NCBI GenBank assembly: GCA_004335835.1
Contig: RWJK01001034.1
Location: 1 to 47,131, forward strand
Source: Scenedesmus sp. ARA3
Lineage: Eukaryota > Chlorophyta > Chlorophyceae > Sphaeropleales > Scenedesmaceae
Reading direction: 5' to 3'
Length of the DNA: 47,131 nucleotides
The notes beneath the pieces are model-generated. The model searched no databases. It was not told the DNA's origin and saw nothing but the letters and a program-made list of their open reading frames with translations. Shown piece by piece: positions 1-10,562 of this stretch (position 1 is the first letter of the stretch; every line of letters starts with the position of its first letter). Both the position numbers and the translations under genes were made by a program.

Positions 1-300
1 GCTTGCTGATGTCCAGGGCTAGCCTGCGGGTCAGCTGCGTGAGGCGGCTGCTACATGTGCTGCATGTGCTGTTGCTGCTGCTGCTGCTAGCATGCAAACT
101 GTTTGCAGAACCATAACATCACACCTGCTTGCTGATGTCCAGCGCCAGCTTGCGGGCATGCTCAGTGAATACGCTGCTACATGTGCTGTTACTGCTGCTA
201 GCATGCTGAATTGTTTGCAAAGCCATCAAACCACACCTGCTTGCTGATGTCCAGCGCCAGCTTGCGGGCCAGCTCTGTAATGTAGGTGCTACATGTGCTG
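1..300 (-). repeat. Three partial copies of the eIF3m exon 3 end plus donor
   Basis: The last 45 or so bases of exon 3 (coding ELARKLALDISKQ, then GTGTGG) recur at about 231-289, 119-175 and 1-50. Each copy is followed by intron-like sequence with short CTG runs. The spacing between equivalent donor positions (369, 237, 125) is 132 and 112 bp. Donors GTGTGG and GTGTGA are intact in the two complete copies; the leftmost copy is cut by the window edge and is more diverged. No acceptor-like sequence directly precedes the copies, so they look like intronic duplicates rather than cassette exons. Confidence 0.85.
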
Positions 301-368
301 ATGCTGTTGCTAGCATGCACAGGCACAGAGGTGCATGCTAATATATTGGCAAAACCATAACACCACAC

Positions 369-1669
369 CTGCTTGCTGATGTCCAGCGCCAGCTTGCGGG
401 CCAGCTCCGTGAGGTGGCTGTCCTTGTCCAGGCGCGCCACCAGCAGAGAGATCACCGACACAATGCACTCCGCCTCTGCGGCAGCAGCAGCAGCAGCAGC
501 AGGATTCATCCTCCGCAACATATACACGGTGTTCTTGTGCGTGCTGCCTGATTCGCATGTTGCTGTCAACGACAATGTGTGTGTGTGGTGCCATACACAA
601 TGCGCTGTTGCCACGGCTGCTTGGTGCACGCTTGCTGAAGCTATCCTTAGCTGTCGCCTGCTGCAGCGCAAACTCGTTGCCAGGCTTCGCACATGGTTCC
701 ATATTGCACGCAGTTGCACGCGGCTGCACATGTCTGGACCTGTCAAGCGCTGGTGCTGCCCGCTTTTTTACACCTGGGCGGGTACGTGTTGCGGAACTGC
801 CAATACTCTTAGAGCCAGCACTGGGTGTGTTGTTAAACGTTACTTTAGTGCAACTCGCTGTGTTAGTGACAGACAACAGCCCCATTCATGCTGCAGCTGC
901 ACCATACCGAGACGACAGCTGCTGCACCACCATAGCATGCTGCTGCTGCTGCTGCTGCTGCACAGCTTCTTTGCCTCTGCCTTACGACAACGGCTGCAGT
1001 GGCTACTGTACTTGACAACGGCTGTAGCTGCTGCAGCTGCCGATGCTGCTGCTGTGCGTGGCTTTGGATGCAGCTGCAGCATATGGAAAATAAAAAGCCA
1101 GCCAGCGCCTCACCTTTGTCGCTGCACTTTGCAAACACCAGGTCCAGGTGTGCTGACAGCTTCTTGACAAGCTCGTCATAACGGCCATCAGCAGCAAGCT
1201 TTGCTGCCTCTTGCAGGAACAGCGAGCCTGGCGTGTCTGCGAGTGCTGTCTTGGCCTGCGCAGCGCAGCGGGCAGTACAGAACACACAGCAGCAGCAGCT
1301 CGTTGCTGGAGGCTCCTGTCGTTGCCAGGGCTGCAGCACAGCCACATGCTGCCATGTTCAATCTTCCTGAACGTACTGCAGCTGCTTTCTCCTGCTGGCA
1401 GCTATGCAGCTGCTGAAAGGCTCAAGAACAGGCTCGCCGGCAGGCACTTCCAACCAAAAGCAGCGCGCCAGGCTCAGCAAAGTGACCCCACATAAGCGTG
1501 ATCGGCGATATGTAAATATAGACAAAGTATTAAAATCTCTTATGACAGTGAACGCAGCGCTACGGCCTAGCTGAGCGCCTACCTGCCCCTCATCCAGCAG
1601 CGAAGCGATGTGCCTAGCTACTGCGATGTGTGAGTCCTCCTCATACGTCTCAACCACAGTTATGGTCAT
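369..1669 (-). CDS. EIF3M: eIF3 subunit M, N-terminal part (3 exons, continues beyond left edge)
   Basis: Translation initiation factor 3 subunit m, a PCI-domain subunit of the cytosolic eIF3 complex. Exons on the minus strand: 1669-1583, 1255-1114 and 475-369, joining in phases 0, 1 and 0 to give 112 residues before the next donor. The start MTITVVETYEEDSHIAVARH, the middle block LVKKLSAHLDLVFAKCSDK and the block EAECIVSVISLLV match the N-terminal helical region of plant eIF3m (pattern: TSEED.ILxVARF, then DLVFSKxSDKDLECxxTVI). The rest of the protein, including the PCI domain, lies off the window. Donors are GTAGGC, GTGAGG and GTGTGG. The 5' end faces the plus-strand gene starting at 2044, with 374 bp between the two ATGs. 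The end of exon 3 is repeated three more times downstream. Family assignment rests on remembered resemblance, not an alignment. Confidence 0.78.
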
Positions 1670-2043
1670 GTTTGAAGCAATGTGTGTTTGCTTGTTGCAG
1701 TCGGGGTGGCTACACTGAAGCAGCAAGTGGTGGGCGGCACGATCGACCTCTTGTGCGCAGCGTGCAAACACCCGACGTGTACCTAACCTGCTTGATCCTA
1801 CACCTGCACAGCACCACACTGAACAATGCACTGGGCGCCAAGTTCAGGTGCTGTTGTAACAGTGCGCTTCATCTTACAGCGCTGGTTTCCATCACCGTTT
1901 GGAGATCAACGCATGCTTGCTTTTAATCTCACGTCAAGCATCTTTGAGCTGTGCGGTCACCTGCTAGTATAGTTGGCGTGTGCCTTGAGCGTTCTTCTCC
2001 AACACCGCCTTCGCGCAGCGACGCCACTGCAGTAGCCAGAACC
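1670..2043. promoter_or_regulatory. Compact divergent promoter between eIF3m and the plastid membrane protein gene
   Basis: The 374 bp between the two facing-away start codons (1669 minus, 2044 plus) must hold both 5' UTRs and promoters. No clear TATA box or other element was recognised. The position is seen in the sequence; shared regulation is inference. Confidence 0.5.
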
Positions 2044-3089
2044 ATGGCCAGCCCACTAGTAGCATCCAGTTTCAGCGCCCATCGGCTGCTGCCAGCCACC
2101 AGGCGGCAGGTGAGTCAGGCGTTGTCATGATGAACAGCAGCAGTTGGCTGGCAGTCTCCTGTGCGTGCACCGGCTTCACAGCTCGGTCAACGTGGCCTCG
2201 TCACCAACAACGTGTTACCTGTGCCTGCTGCTGTGCTGCAGACCAGCACCACCAACAGGCAGCTTGCAGTGACTGTTCGTGCTGACAAGAGTGATGGCAG
2301 GGGCCAAGTAGATTGGGACAGGGAATGGAGCAGGTGGGTACAGCTTCAATGCAGGACTATTCAGCAACAGTATGTTATGACATGCTTGTAGCTCCTGGCA
2401 TCGTGAGGTCGCCTGTCCTGCAACAGTTACAGTGCCAGCCCCATTGCTGACACTGCTGCTGAGTGGCATGTCGCACTCTAATGTAGGGGTGGCTTCAACC
2501 CACGCAGCTGCAGTAGCATGCGCCTGCAAACGCGTCTGTTACCCTTACAGTGTTGCTGTGCACACTGTGTGCAGCTGGACACAGGGGGTTGCCTTCTTCT
2601 GCATATTCAGGCCTGGGGCAGCAGCTGTCATCCTGCAAGCGTACAGTGCCGCCCCACAGCTTGATAGACCACGCAGCACGCATCTGTACTGCTAATACAT
2701 CACGCGCCCTTCCCTCCCCATTGAACATTCTGAACGTATAAGTCTGGCTGTTCAATAACACCATTTGTGGTTGCCTTGCTGCCCGCTGTGCACGCAGCTT
2801 CACGAGCGACCGCCCCAACAGCAGCAGCAGCAGCAGCAGCAGCGGCTTCCGCTCCAACGTGCGCACCAGCAGCAGCAGCAGCAGCAGCCGCCGCTCCGTG
2901 CCGTTTGACCCCGCCGCCAAAATGACGCGCGATGCAATTAAGCGGGAGGAGGCATGGCTGCTGAATGCGTGGAGCTCGGCACCCTTCCAGGGGGTGGGGC
3001 TGGCTGCTGCAGTGCTGGTGCTGCTGGCGATCCTGCTGGCTTCGGGGCCGCCACCGGCTGACAGCAGGTGCACGCTGCCCTGGTGCTGA
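2044..3089 (+). CDS. Small plastid-targeted single-helix membrane protein, unrecognised family
   Basis: Exons 2044-2109, 2155-2333 (or from 2182) and 2798-3089 join in frame (phases 0 and 2) to about 178 residues. The ATG sits in a strong context (ACCATGG). The first 65 or so residues are rich in Ala, Ser, Arg, Gln and lack acids, as in a chloroplast transit peptide, up to about VTVRADKSD. Then come a DWDREWS motif, a Ser-rich linker encoded by AGC repeats, a charged amphipathic stretch (MTRDAIKREEAWLLNAW), one hydrophobic helix (VGLAAAVLVLLAILLA) and a short tail ending RCTLPWC. The layout recalls plant plastid proteins with a DWDKxWSxF motif and a C-terminal helix, but I cannot name the family. 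Alternatively the CAGCAG|GTGCAC at 3061-3073 may be a donor and the gene may continue; no UGUAA signal was seen shortly after the stop. Confidence 0.6.
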
Positions 3090-3935
3090 GTGCTGCAGCG
3101 GTGAATGGGTGTTGGTGGTGACTGGCCCCCCTGGTGCAGAGTGGTGCAGCGGCAACTGGCTCTCAATGCAGCGGTTTGCGGGGCCGGCACCGGCTGACAG
3201 CAGGTGCACGCTGCCCTGGTGCTGAACTGTGCAGCAAGATGTGCAGTCAGGCTTGATTGTAGGGGGGTGAGTGCAGGCGGCTGCCGGGCCGGCACCGGCT
3301 GGCAGCAGGTGCACGCTGCCCTGGTGCAGAGTGCTGCAGCAAACAGAATATATGCAGTCAGGCTTAACTGTAGGAGTGGGTGCTGCTGGCGATCCTGCTG
3401 GCTGCTGGGCCGCCACCAGCTGACAGCAGGTGCACGCTGCCCTGGTGCTGAGTGCTGCAGTGAGGTGCAGTCAGGCTTGATGTTGCGGCTGGCTGGCAAA
3501 GTGAGTGCAGGTGGCTGCGGGGCCGCCACCAGCTGACAGCAGGTGCACACTGCCCTGGTGCTGAGTGCTGCAGTAAGGTCTGCACTCACGCTTGATTTTG
3601 CAGCTGGCTGGCAAAGTGAGTTCAGGTGGCTGCGGGGCCACCACCGGCTGACAGCAGGTGCACGCTGCCCTGGTGCTGAGTGGTGCAGCAAATAGAGATA
3701 TGTGCAGTCAGGCTTGACTTTGCGGCGGGGTGTTGGGGGTGAAGTGCAGGTGGCTGCGGCGCCACTGCCCGCTGACAGCAGGTGCGCGCTGCCCTGATGC
3801 TGAGTCGTTGTGAGATGCGCAGCTGGCCAGTTCCTGCAGTCAGTGGCCGGGTGTTGGGGGTAAGTTCAGGTGGCTGCAGGGCCACCACCCGCTAACAGCA
3901 GCTGCACGCTGCCGTGGTGCTGAGTGGTTGTGAGA
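3040..3935 (+). repeat. Array of eight copies of the 3' coding end (about 106-135 bp period)
   Basis: A core of about 40 bases (CTGACAGCAGGTGCACGCTG followed by CCCTGGTGCTGAGTG) begins near 3058, 3193, 3299, 3419, 3532, 3649, 3772 and 3892. The first copy is the C-terminal codons and stop of the preceding gene; the others lie in its 3' flank. Flanking unit sequence includes GCAGTCAGGCTTGA and GGGGCCGCCACC, less well kept. Copies decay towards the right (GTGCGC, AGCTGC at the AGGT core). Long reading frames on the minus strand here are by-products of the repeat. Confidence 0.9.
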
Positions 3936-5887
3936 TGCGCTGAGCGCCTCTGAAGCAGTGGCGTTTGTGGTCTGGTCTGCTGGTCAACGCCAGACAGCAT
4001 GACAACCAAGTTCTATGTCAACAACCTGCGTTGGCAGTGCAGTGTCGGCAGGTTCATGGCGTGTGTGCATGCACGGTACAATGTTGTACGATGCACGCCA
4101 CCACGTGCGCTGATGCTTGCATGATTACGGCTGTGCTGCACATGTTGGTTGTGCTTCTGTAGGCGTGGTACAGAGCCGGTTTGTGAAGAGCTGATCAGCT
4201 GTCAAGCTAAGGGTGGGACAGCGCAGAGGGATGCGCATTGTTTTGGTGGGAGGGAGGGAAGAGGAGTGCGGTTGACCGCAGCTGCTGCCTTTGCTGCAGT
4301 GCAGCAGTGCATGATGAACGGTTGAGCAGGTACCTCAGCAGCAAAAAGGCTTAGCACGAGCTGTACTGTTTTTTTGAAGATGAGGTGCAGGTCACGAGTT
4401 ATGTCTGTGTACCAACAGTGGGAGGGGTCGGGTGTTACATGACGTGCTGCCACTGTGCGGTGATGCAGCACCAGAAAGGGCTGTTGTGTGCTGCACCGCA
4501 TGACGTGGCACTGCTGTTGGAGGGTGTTTTTGAAGTGTCGACAATAGGGCCTTGGGCGTCGCTGCTTTTGCATGGGTTGCCTGGCCAGCAGCATGTGCAG
4601 AACAACTGGCCATGCAGCTTGTACATTACTGTGTTCGTGGTTTTGGTTTAGGTGTTTGAAAAGTTGTTGGAGTGGCCTGTGGCCGTATGACGCTGCTGTT
4701 TTATTTGCCGCAAGTGATGCAGCAAGCCTTGCCAGCTGCTGCTGAGCGCTTGTGTGCGGACAATAGCAGCCGTGGTGGCTCACAGAACCAGGTGTTTTTG
4801 GCAGGCGAGCAGCAGTTGAGGTTTGTCTGCAGGGGTGTTGTCCTGCAAGCGGATGCTGGCACTTGCGCCGTATGTGCAGTATGAACCCGTTGCTTGCAGA
4901 CCCTACATTGCCTTTTGGAGACAATGCATCCTGACGTGTATAGGCATGCTTGCAGATGAATGCATGCTAGTGGCGATGGCTGCTCTAGGCCGCTGTCATT
5001 TGGCGCTCAGCCACATGTGGAGGTTGAAGTCTGTACTGCGAGTGAGTCATCGCCTAGTGTGCGAGGTGTTGACGCATTTTGTGGGTGCTGCTGTGTCGGC
5101 TCAGCCTTACAGTGCAACAAGCACTCGTCTATAGTGCTCATATTTTGGTCAGTTCATGCAGGCGTGTGTGTGGATGTGAGGGAACCATTCTGCTTAAATA
5201 GCACAACAATTGTGTCTGCCGTCGCGGCTGGGTTATCATTTCTGGAGCGCAGTCGCCAGCTGATGAGCCGCCCTTGTTCGCTGAACATAAAAGACGGTAC
5301 GATGCTGGCTGTTTTTTGCCGCATCAGGCATGCAATGCGCTAGCGCTGTGCAATGTTTGATATGATGGCATGCGGCATGCCATCAGTATGTGGAGCGGCA
5401 GCCACAACTCATGCCATGCTGACAAGGCTATCGACACTGCTTGCAGGTGCAATGCGCTTGGAATTTGGCTTTTCAATGGGCGGTGTGCTCGTTGTGTAAC
5501 GTCCTACTGGTGATGGACTAGGCCTGTAGGACTGCCTTTTTCTGCACAGGGATGTCAGAGCCACGCGTGGCGTACGCCCTTGCAGATTGCAGTTGGGCAG
5601 GAATATATGCATTGGCTTTTTAGGACTTCTGCACTGCGCCGGCCTAGCAGATGTTCAAACACAAAGCGCAACTTGCGCTGTGACAGTGTGGTATGCGTAC
5701 CGTATGTACTGAAGCAGTTACATCACGATGGCAGAAGTGTGATTGGTGCACTTGCAGCACCAGCCATGCATGCACATCCGTCATTCTTGCGGGCAAGATC
5801 CAGGCCTAAAAGTACACCAGCAACAGCTGCAGCCCCAGCACACAGCTTGAACCCGCTGCTGTTGCTTGCAACCACTCTGGAGGACGC

Positions 5888-5974
5888 ATGCTGCACAGCA
5901 TAAGATTAGCCACATCCCAGCGCAAGGCTGAGCAGCTTCAAGCCCTGAAGTCAGCAGCTGCTGCAAAGGATTAG
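5888..5974 (+). CDS. Candidate terminal exon of an unrecognised plus-strand gene
   Basis: A short frame ends with RLATSQRKAEQLQALKSAAA, AKD and TAG at 5972-5974. It is helical, lysine/glutamine-rich and unlike the noisy frames around it. TGTAA, the usual green-algal polyadenylation signal, lies 65 bases after the stop (6039-6043). Acceptor-like CACAG sequences occur just upstream (near 5847 and 5898). The exon start is not resolved; the ATG at 5888 is only the nearest in-frame one. It could be the last exon of a gene starting near 3999 or of the small membrane protein gene, but intermediate exons could not be found. Confidence 0.3.
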   Translation: MLHSIRLATSQRKAEQLQALKSAAAAKD

Positions 5975-6038
5975 GCAAGACAATGACAAATCGTGTCTGC
6001 AAGGCTCGTCACAAAGCGACTTGTGCCAAGCCTGATGA

Positions 6039-6043
6039 TGTAA
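6039..6043 (+). terminator. TGTAA polyadenylation signal candidate
   Basis: TGTAA placed 65 bases after the TAG of the candidate exon ending at 5974. The distance is longer than typical but plausible. Confidence 0.3.
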
Positions 6044-7909
6044 CACGCTGTGCTGAGCAGCAGCAGACTAGTGAGTACGCTGCTGCTCAGGAGGTGAGCT
6101 GGCACGCATGCATCAGCTGCTGCAGTGTGGTGCATGCACACACACTGCTGGCTCTGTGTGTTGAAAGTACGCTTGCACGCAGGCTGCATTGCTGCGTGAT
6201 GCACAACCGCTGCATGTGGACACGCAGGTTCGACACGCCAACCTGTTTCAGCCAGAACAGCTGCTGAGCTGTCAAGGAACCATCCAAGCAGGCTTGCAAC
6301 TCCGGCCGCAAAGCGCTGCTGCACATGCTCGTAAAACAACATGCGCAGTGATGCTGCTGCACACTGCAGCGCACTGTGACGCGTGCAACATAATAACCAG
6401 CAGCAGCAGCAGCTGCTGCAGCTGGCCAGCACCATGTGAGGCACTCATCAAATCAATCTCTGCCTACCCAAGGCCCGACCCCGTTCAAACCCCATCCGAA
6501 GCAAATGTAGTACACATTACTGCCCATCTGCTAGCCCACCCCGCCCCCTAACCCTCTGCAAGTGTGTCTACACAACACCACACAACTCGCCGTCATCTAA
6601 CACACACAAACACGCGGCTGCTCTTCACCACACCATGGCCACCTGCGCCATGCAACACACCCGCATGCCCCACACACACCATTGACACGAAACTCCTAGT
6701 AACCGTTACTAGTCGTTAAGCACGTCCCAGCGGCATATGAGCACCACAGACGGTATGAGCAGTAACTGGCGGACGGTAAACGCCACGGGGGAGAGCAAGC
6801 CAACGACAGACGTTGCAACCCAACAAACACTGTTGCAAACAGAAACCTAAAGCCTCAATGCACCACCCAAGACCAGGATGCAGCATGTTACTTTGCTGGG
6901 GTGGCGCACATGGCGCACCAAATTGAGCTGTGAGTAGGGCGATGGCTGCGCCGGCTTGCGCTGCCTTGAGACAACAGCAAGACTGTTGAAAGGCACACGC
7001 TGTACCCGCACTGTGCAGCAGCCTTACCTGCAGCAGTGCAACTGCTGCATTTGGCTGCCGCCAAGAACACATGACATGACATGAGCAAGGCCCAAAAGCC
7101 AATACCAGCAAGCCTTTGCGTCAAGACACAGCCTGTGCAATAGACTTCTTGCCGTCATCAACACACCACAAACAGCAGCTGTGTTGTGAGCTGTACATGC
7201 ATCGCACATGCACACCATACTAGTAACCTGTCAAGCCCATGCAGCCACTGCAGCTGCAATCGATGCAGTTGCACCAACGACACGCTGTACAGAACAAAGG
7301 CTGCACCACTGGCGAAGCAGACACGCTGTGTACAACTGTGTCCAAGGCTGTAGTATGTCCAGCATATGTAAGCAAGCCTCAGCAGCAGCAGCAGCAGCAC
7401 TAGCAAGCACTTCTCGCTCGGTCGCATCAGCTGTTCAATGTGCAAATTGTCGAGGCCAGCAAGCAGCGCGCCCCGAATGCAACCGGCAGCTGAGTTGTGG
7501 GTGCAGCTTTGCTGCAGTACTTCTCTCTGAATGTTGCCAATGCTGCTGCCAATGCCACACAGCAGACATCACAGCAGCTGCCTGCTGTGCTGCTACGTAT
7601 GCATCCGTATGAACTCTACGCAGCAGGCACCCTAGCAACATGCATGTGCATCGCGCAAGTACAAGCTGTTCTTCTCACATCACTTCCCCTGCAACATGAA
7701 ACACAGCGGTTCACGTTGCAGACACTCCTGCCTCTCAGCGGCTCTAAACCGCACCAGATAATATATAGAATGTGCTGCTGACCAACAATCAGACCTGCAA
7801 CACACAAACCACCATATATAGCACAGCAGCCGCACAACAGCAACAGCCGTACAACAGGCTCGCCGCACACATATGCAGCCCGCTGTATAGCAAGCCCACA
7901 CATGTGCTG

Positions 7910-8018
7910 CAGCAAGCCACGCTCGCCCTGCGCTGCCGCGCTTACGCAAGCCAGGGCAGCGCGCTGTACAGCAAGCCACGCTGGCCCTGCTCTGCCACGC
8001 TTGCGCAAGCCAGGGCAA
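7910..8018. repeat. Two-copy tandem repeat, about 59 bp unit
   Basis: CAGCAAGCCACGCTCGCCCT at 7910 recurs at about 7970 with a few substitutions, together with the downstream GCAAGCCAGGGCA. It lies in the 3' flank of the CBM20 gene. Confidence 0.7.
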
Positions 8019-8266
8019 CTGCACCAGCAGCAGGCGCTGCTGCAGCTGCCAGAAGCAATACATCAGCGCTGGCGATACATCAGCACATCAGCAGTTGCAA
8101 CGGACGCCTCGCACAGCTCCGGTTGGCTGCATTGAGCGGCACAACGCACAGCAGGATGGCGCCTCGGCCACAGCACAACACCCCACCCCCAACACTCTCT
8201 GCAACAAGCAATGCAACAAGCAATGCAACTGACAGGGAGGCAGCAAGCTCAAATCCAACTGCCGCC

Positions 8267-10516
8267 TCACGAGCTGCTGTTGGCAGACACCACTTCGCTG
8301 CTGCCAGGTGTGGTGTTAGGGTTGTAGCTGCGGGTGCCGTTGCTGCTCTGCGGGCTGTACGTCCCAGCCGCACCCGCTAAACCAGCGCCGCCATCTTGCT
8401 GCGGCGGCTGCGGCTGCGGCTGCTGCTGAGGCTGCTGCTGCTGGCCTTGCCTCCAGGGATCAGCCGCAGCTGCCATGGCAGCTGCAGCAGCGACAACTGC
8501 TGACGCAGCGTTGCTGGGCCGCTGCTCAGCATCCGGTGCTGCTCTGCTCTGCACCTTGCCATTGCCGCCAGGCATGTTGAAGCCGAACAAGCTGCCAAAC
8601 ATGCCGCCACCGCTGCCATGGCTGCCGCTGCTGCTGCTGCCGGCGCCTGCGGGCGCGTTGGCTGAGGCATAGGTTGGGGAACCGCCGCTGCCTGCGTCGC
8701 TCATGCCGCTGCTGCTGCTCATGCCCATGCCGCCGTTCATGCCGCTGTCGTCGTCTGACATGTCGTCTGTTGACACAGCAGAACAGCACAAACAAACAGA
8801 CAAGCGTTAGTTAGTTGCGACCGCTGTGAATTGCATGCACTCGCCAGGGCTTTCGTAGATACTGCCCAGCAAATCTATGCTGTGGTGCGTGCTCACTCTT
8901 GCTGTGACGATTACCACCACCAAACACAGCGAATACACGCAATCACAGCACAGTCGAACCACCGCCACGCATTCAGCAGCCGCCTCCTCCATGGTGCTGC
9001 GTGCGCTGGCTTGCGGCCGCGACCTCCAGCCGCACAACAGCAGTCAATGCACGTCTACATTCTCACATCAAACGCATCAAACGTAGCAACTGTCACTCAC
9101 TCAGCAGCCGCGCCGCCTCCTCCATGGTGCTGCGCGCGCTGGCGTTGCTGGCAGCGATCTCCAGCCGCAGTGCGCTGTTCTTGCGCTCCAGCTCCAGCTG
9201 GCGAGCCTCAGCAGCAGCACGCGCGATGTTGGCCTCGGAGACCTGCAGGGCAAGAGCAGCAGCAGCAGCAGCAGCAGCAGACAACAACACAGTGAGATAC
9301 ACGAGGTGATTTTCAGCTAGCCCGCCTCAGCAGCAGCGCGCGCAATGTTGGCCTCGGAGACCTGCAGGCAGCAATGAGGTTTGTTGGCGAGGTCAGTGCT
9401 GTGTGGCTGAGAATCAGAGAACACGGTGAGACACAGGAGAGGACACAGCTGTGCCTCAGCAGCAGCGCGCGCGATGTTGGCCTCGGAGACCTGCACGTGA
9501 GGGAGAGAACAGGAGTCAGTTGGCGAGGATTGTCAGCCTTCTGCATTGACAGGCGATGAACTGAAGGAGATAGCAGCTGAGCATGCGGCACGCGCCAACA
9601 CCAACTGGAACACCAGCGAGCAGCACTTGCAACTGTCAGGGCACATGACCAGGCAAGGCCTTATTTGACGCACCTCCATGCGCAGCACGGCGAGCTCTGC
9701 GCGCACAACATACATATGTCAACACTACCAATGCAGGCAACACCTCAGGTACTGCAACCCCCAATTCAACGTGTAATGACAAGCACCGACGCACCTCCAT
9801 GCGCAGCACGCTGAGCTCCGTGCGCAGCACACAACCTTGCACGCATAACCTTAACTCTCACATCATAATGCACATATAATGCACGTATAAGCAATCGCCG
9901 CACCTCCATGCGCAGCACGCTGAGCTCCGCGCGCAGCACGCGGATCTCCTCGCGCGCCTGCGCCAGCTCCATGCGCGTGCGCCGCAGCTCGCTGCGCTGC
10001 AGGCTCATGTCGGAGGCCCACGCCAGCAGCTTGCGCTCACGCGTGATCTCCTGGCCGTCCACAAGCACCAGCGCGCCCGGGGTGTTCTTCCTGCAAGCAC
10101 ATGCACATATTGCGTGTTATGAACAGCGACCGGACTGCTGCCTGCTTTGTCTCAGCCGCTGCAGTACCAGCTGCTAGCTGCAGTAGCAACTGTTGGCGAT
10201 GCTGCTCAATCTTGCTGCTGCTGCTGCTGCTGCCCCTGCTGCAGCAGCCAACACATCTGCTGCTGCTGACACATCTGCTGCTCCTGCTGCCGGCGCTCAC
10301 CAGTTGTCGGTACACCTCCATCTCATCACCCCCACCCCTGCCTCTGCTGACACATCTTGTACATATGTGTCTTTTTACGTCTGCTGCCGCCGCCAGCGCT
10401 CACCAGTTGTCGTACACCTCCACCTCCTCGTCATTCAGCTGCAGCGCCAGCACGTTGTTGGCGCCCCGCTGCCAGCTGGCAGCCACGGTGCCGTCACCCT
10501 CCACGACAACATACCT

Positions 10517-10562
<46 letters not shown>

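Larger units (their letters stand above)
3960..8266. other. Poorly coding stretch, mostly intergenic
   Basis: No family could be recognised on either strand. Short frames are interrupted and compositionally noisy. Noted within it: an ATG at 3999 opening MTTKFYVNNLRWQ, without a convincing donor; a candidate terminal exon ending at 5974 (listed separately); a 17-base perfect inverted repeat CTAGTAACCGTTACTAG at 6696-6712; and a two-copy repeat of about 59 bp at 7910-8018. The right part probably includes the 3' UTR of the CBM20 gene, whose stop is at 8267-8269. Confidence 0.5.

Noticed and set aside
2495..3691. 398-codon open frame on the minus strand
   Set aside because: It runs through the tandem array and the antisense of the small plastid protein's exon. 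Its peptide repeats follow the DNA repeat and show no family resemblance.
10090..10404. Rubisco-binding motif in the CBM20 protein (NWKNTP)
   Set aside because: The motif needs a small hydrophobic residue at the last position; here it is Pro, and the Trp belongs to the end of the CBM20 fold.
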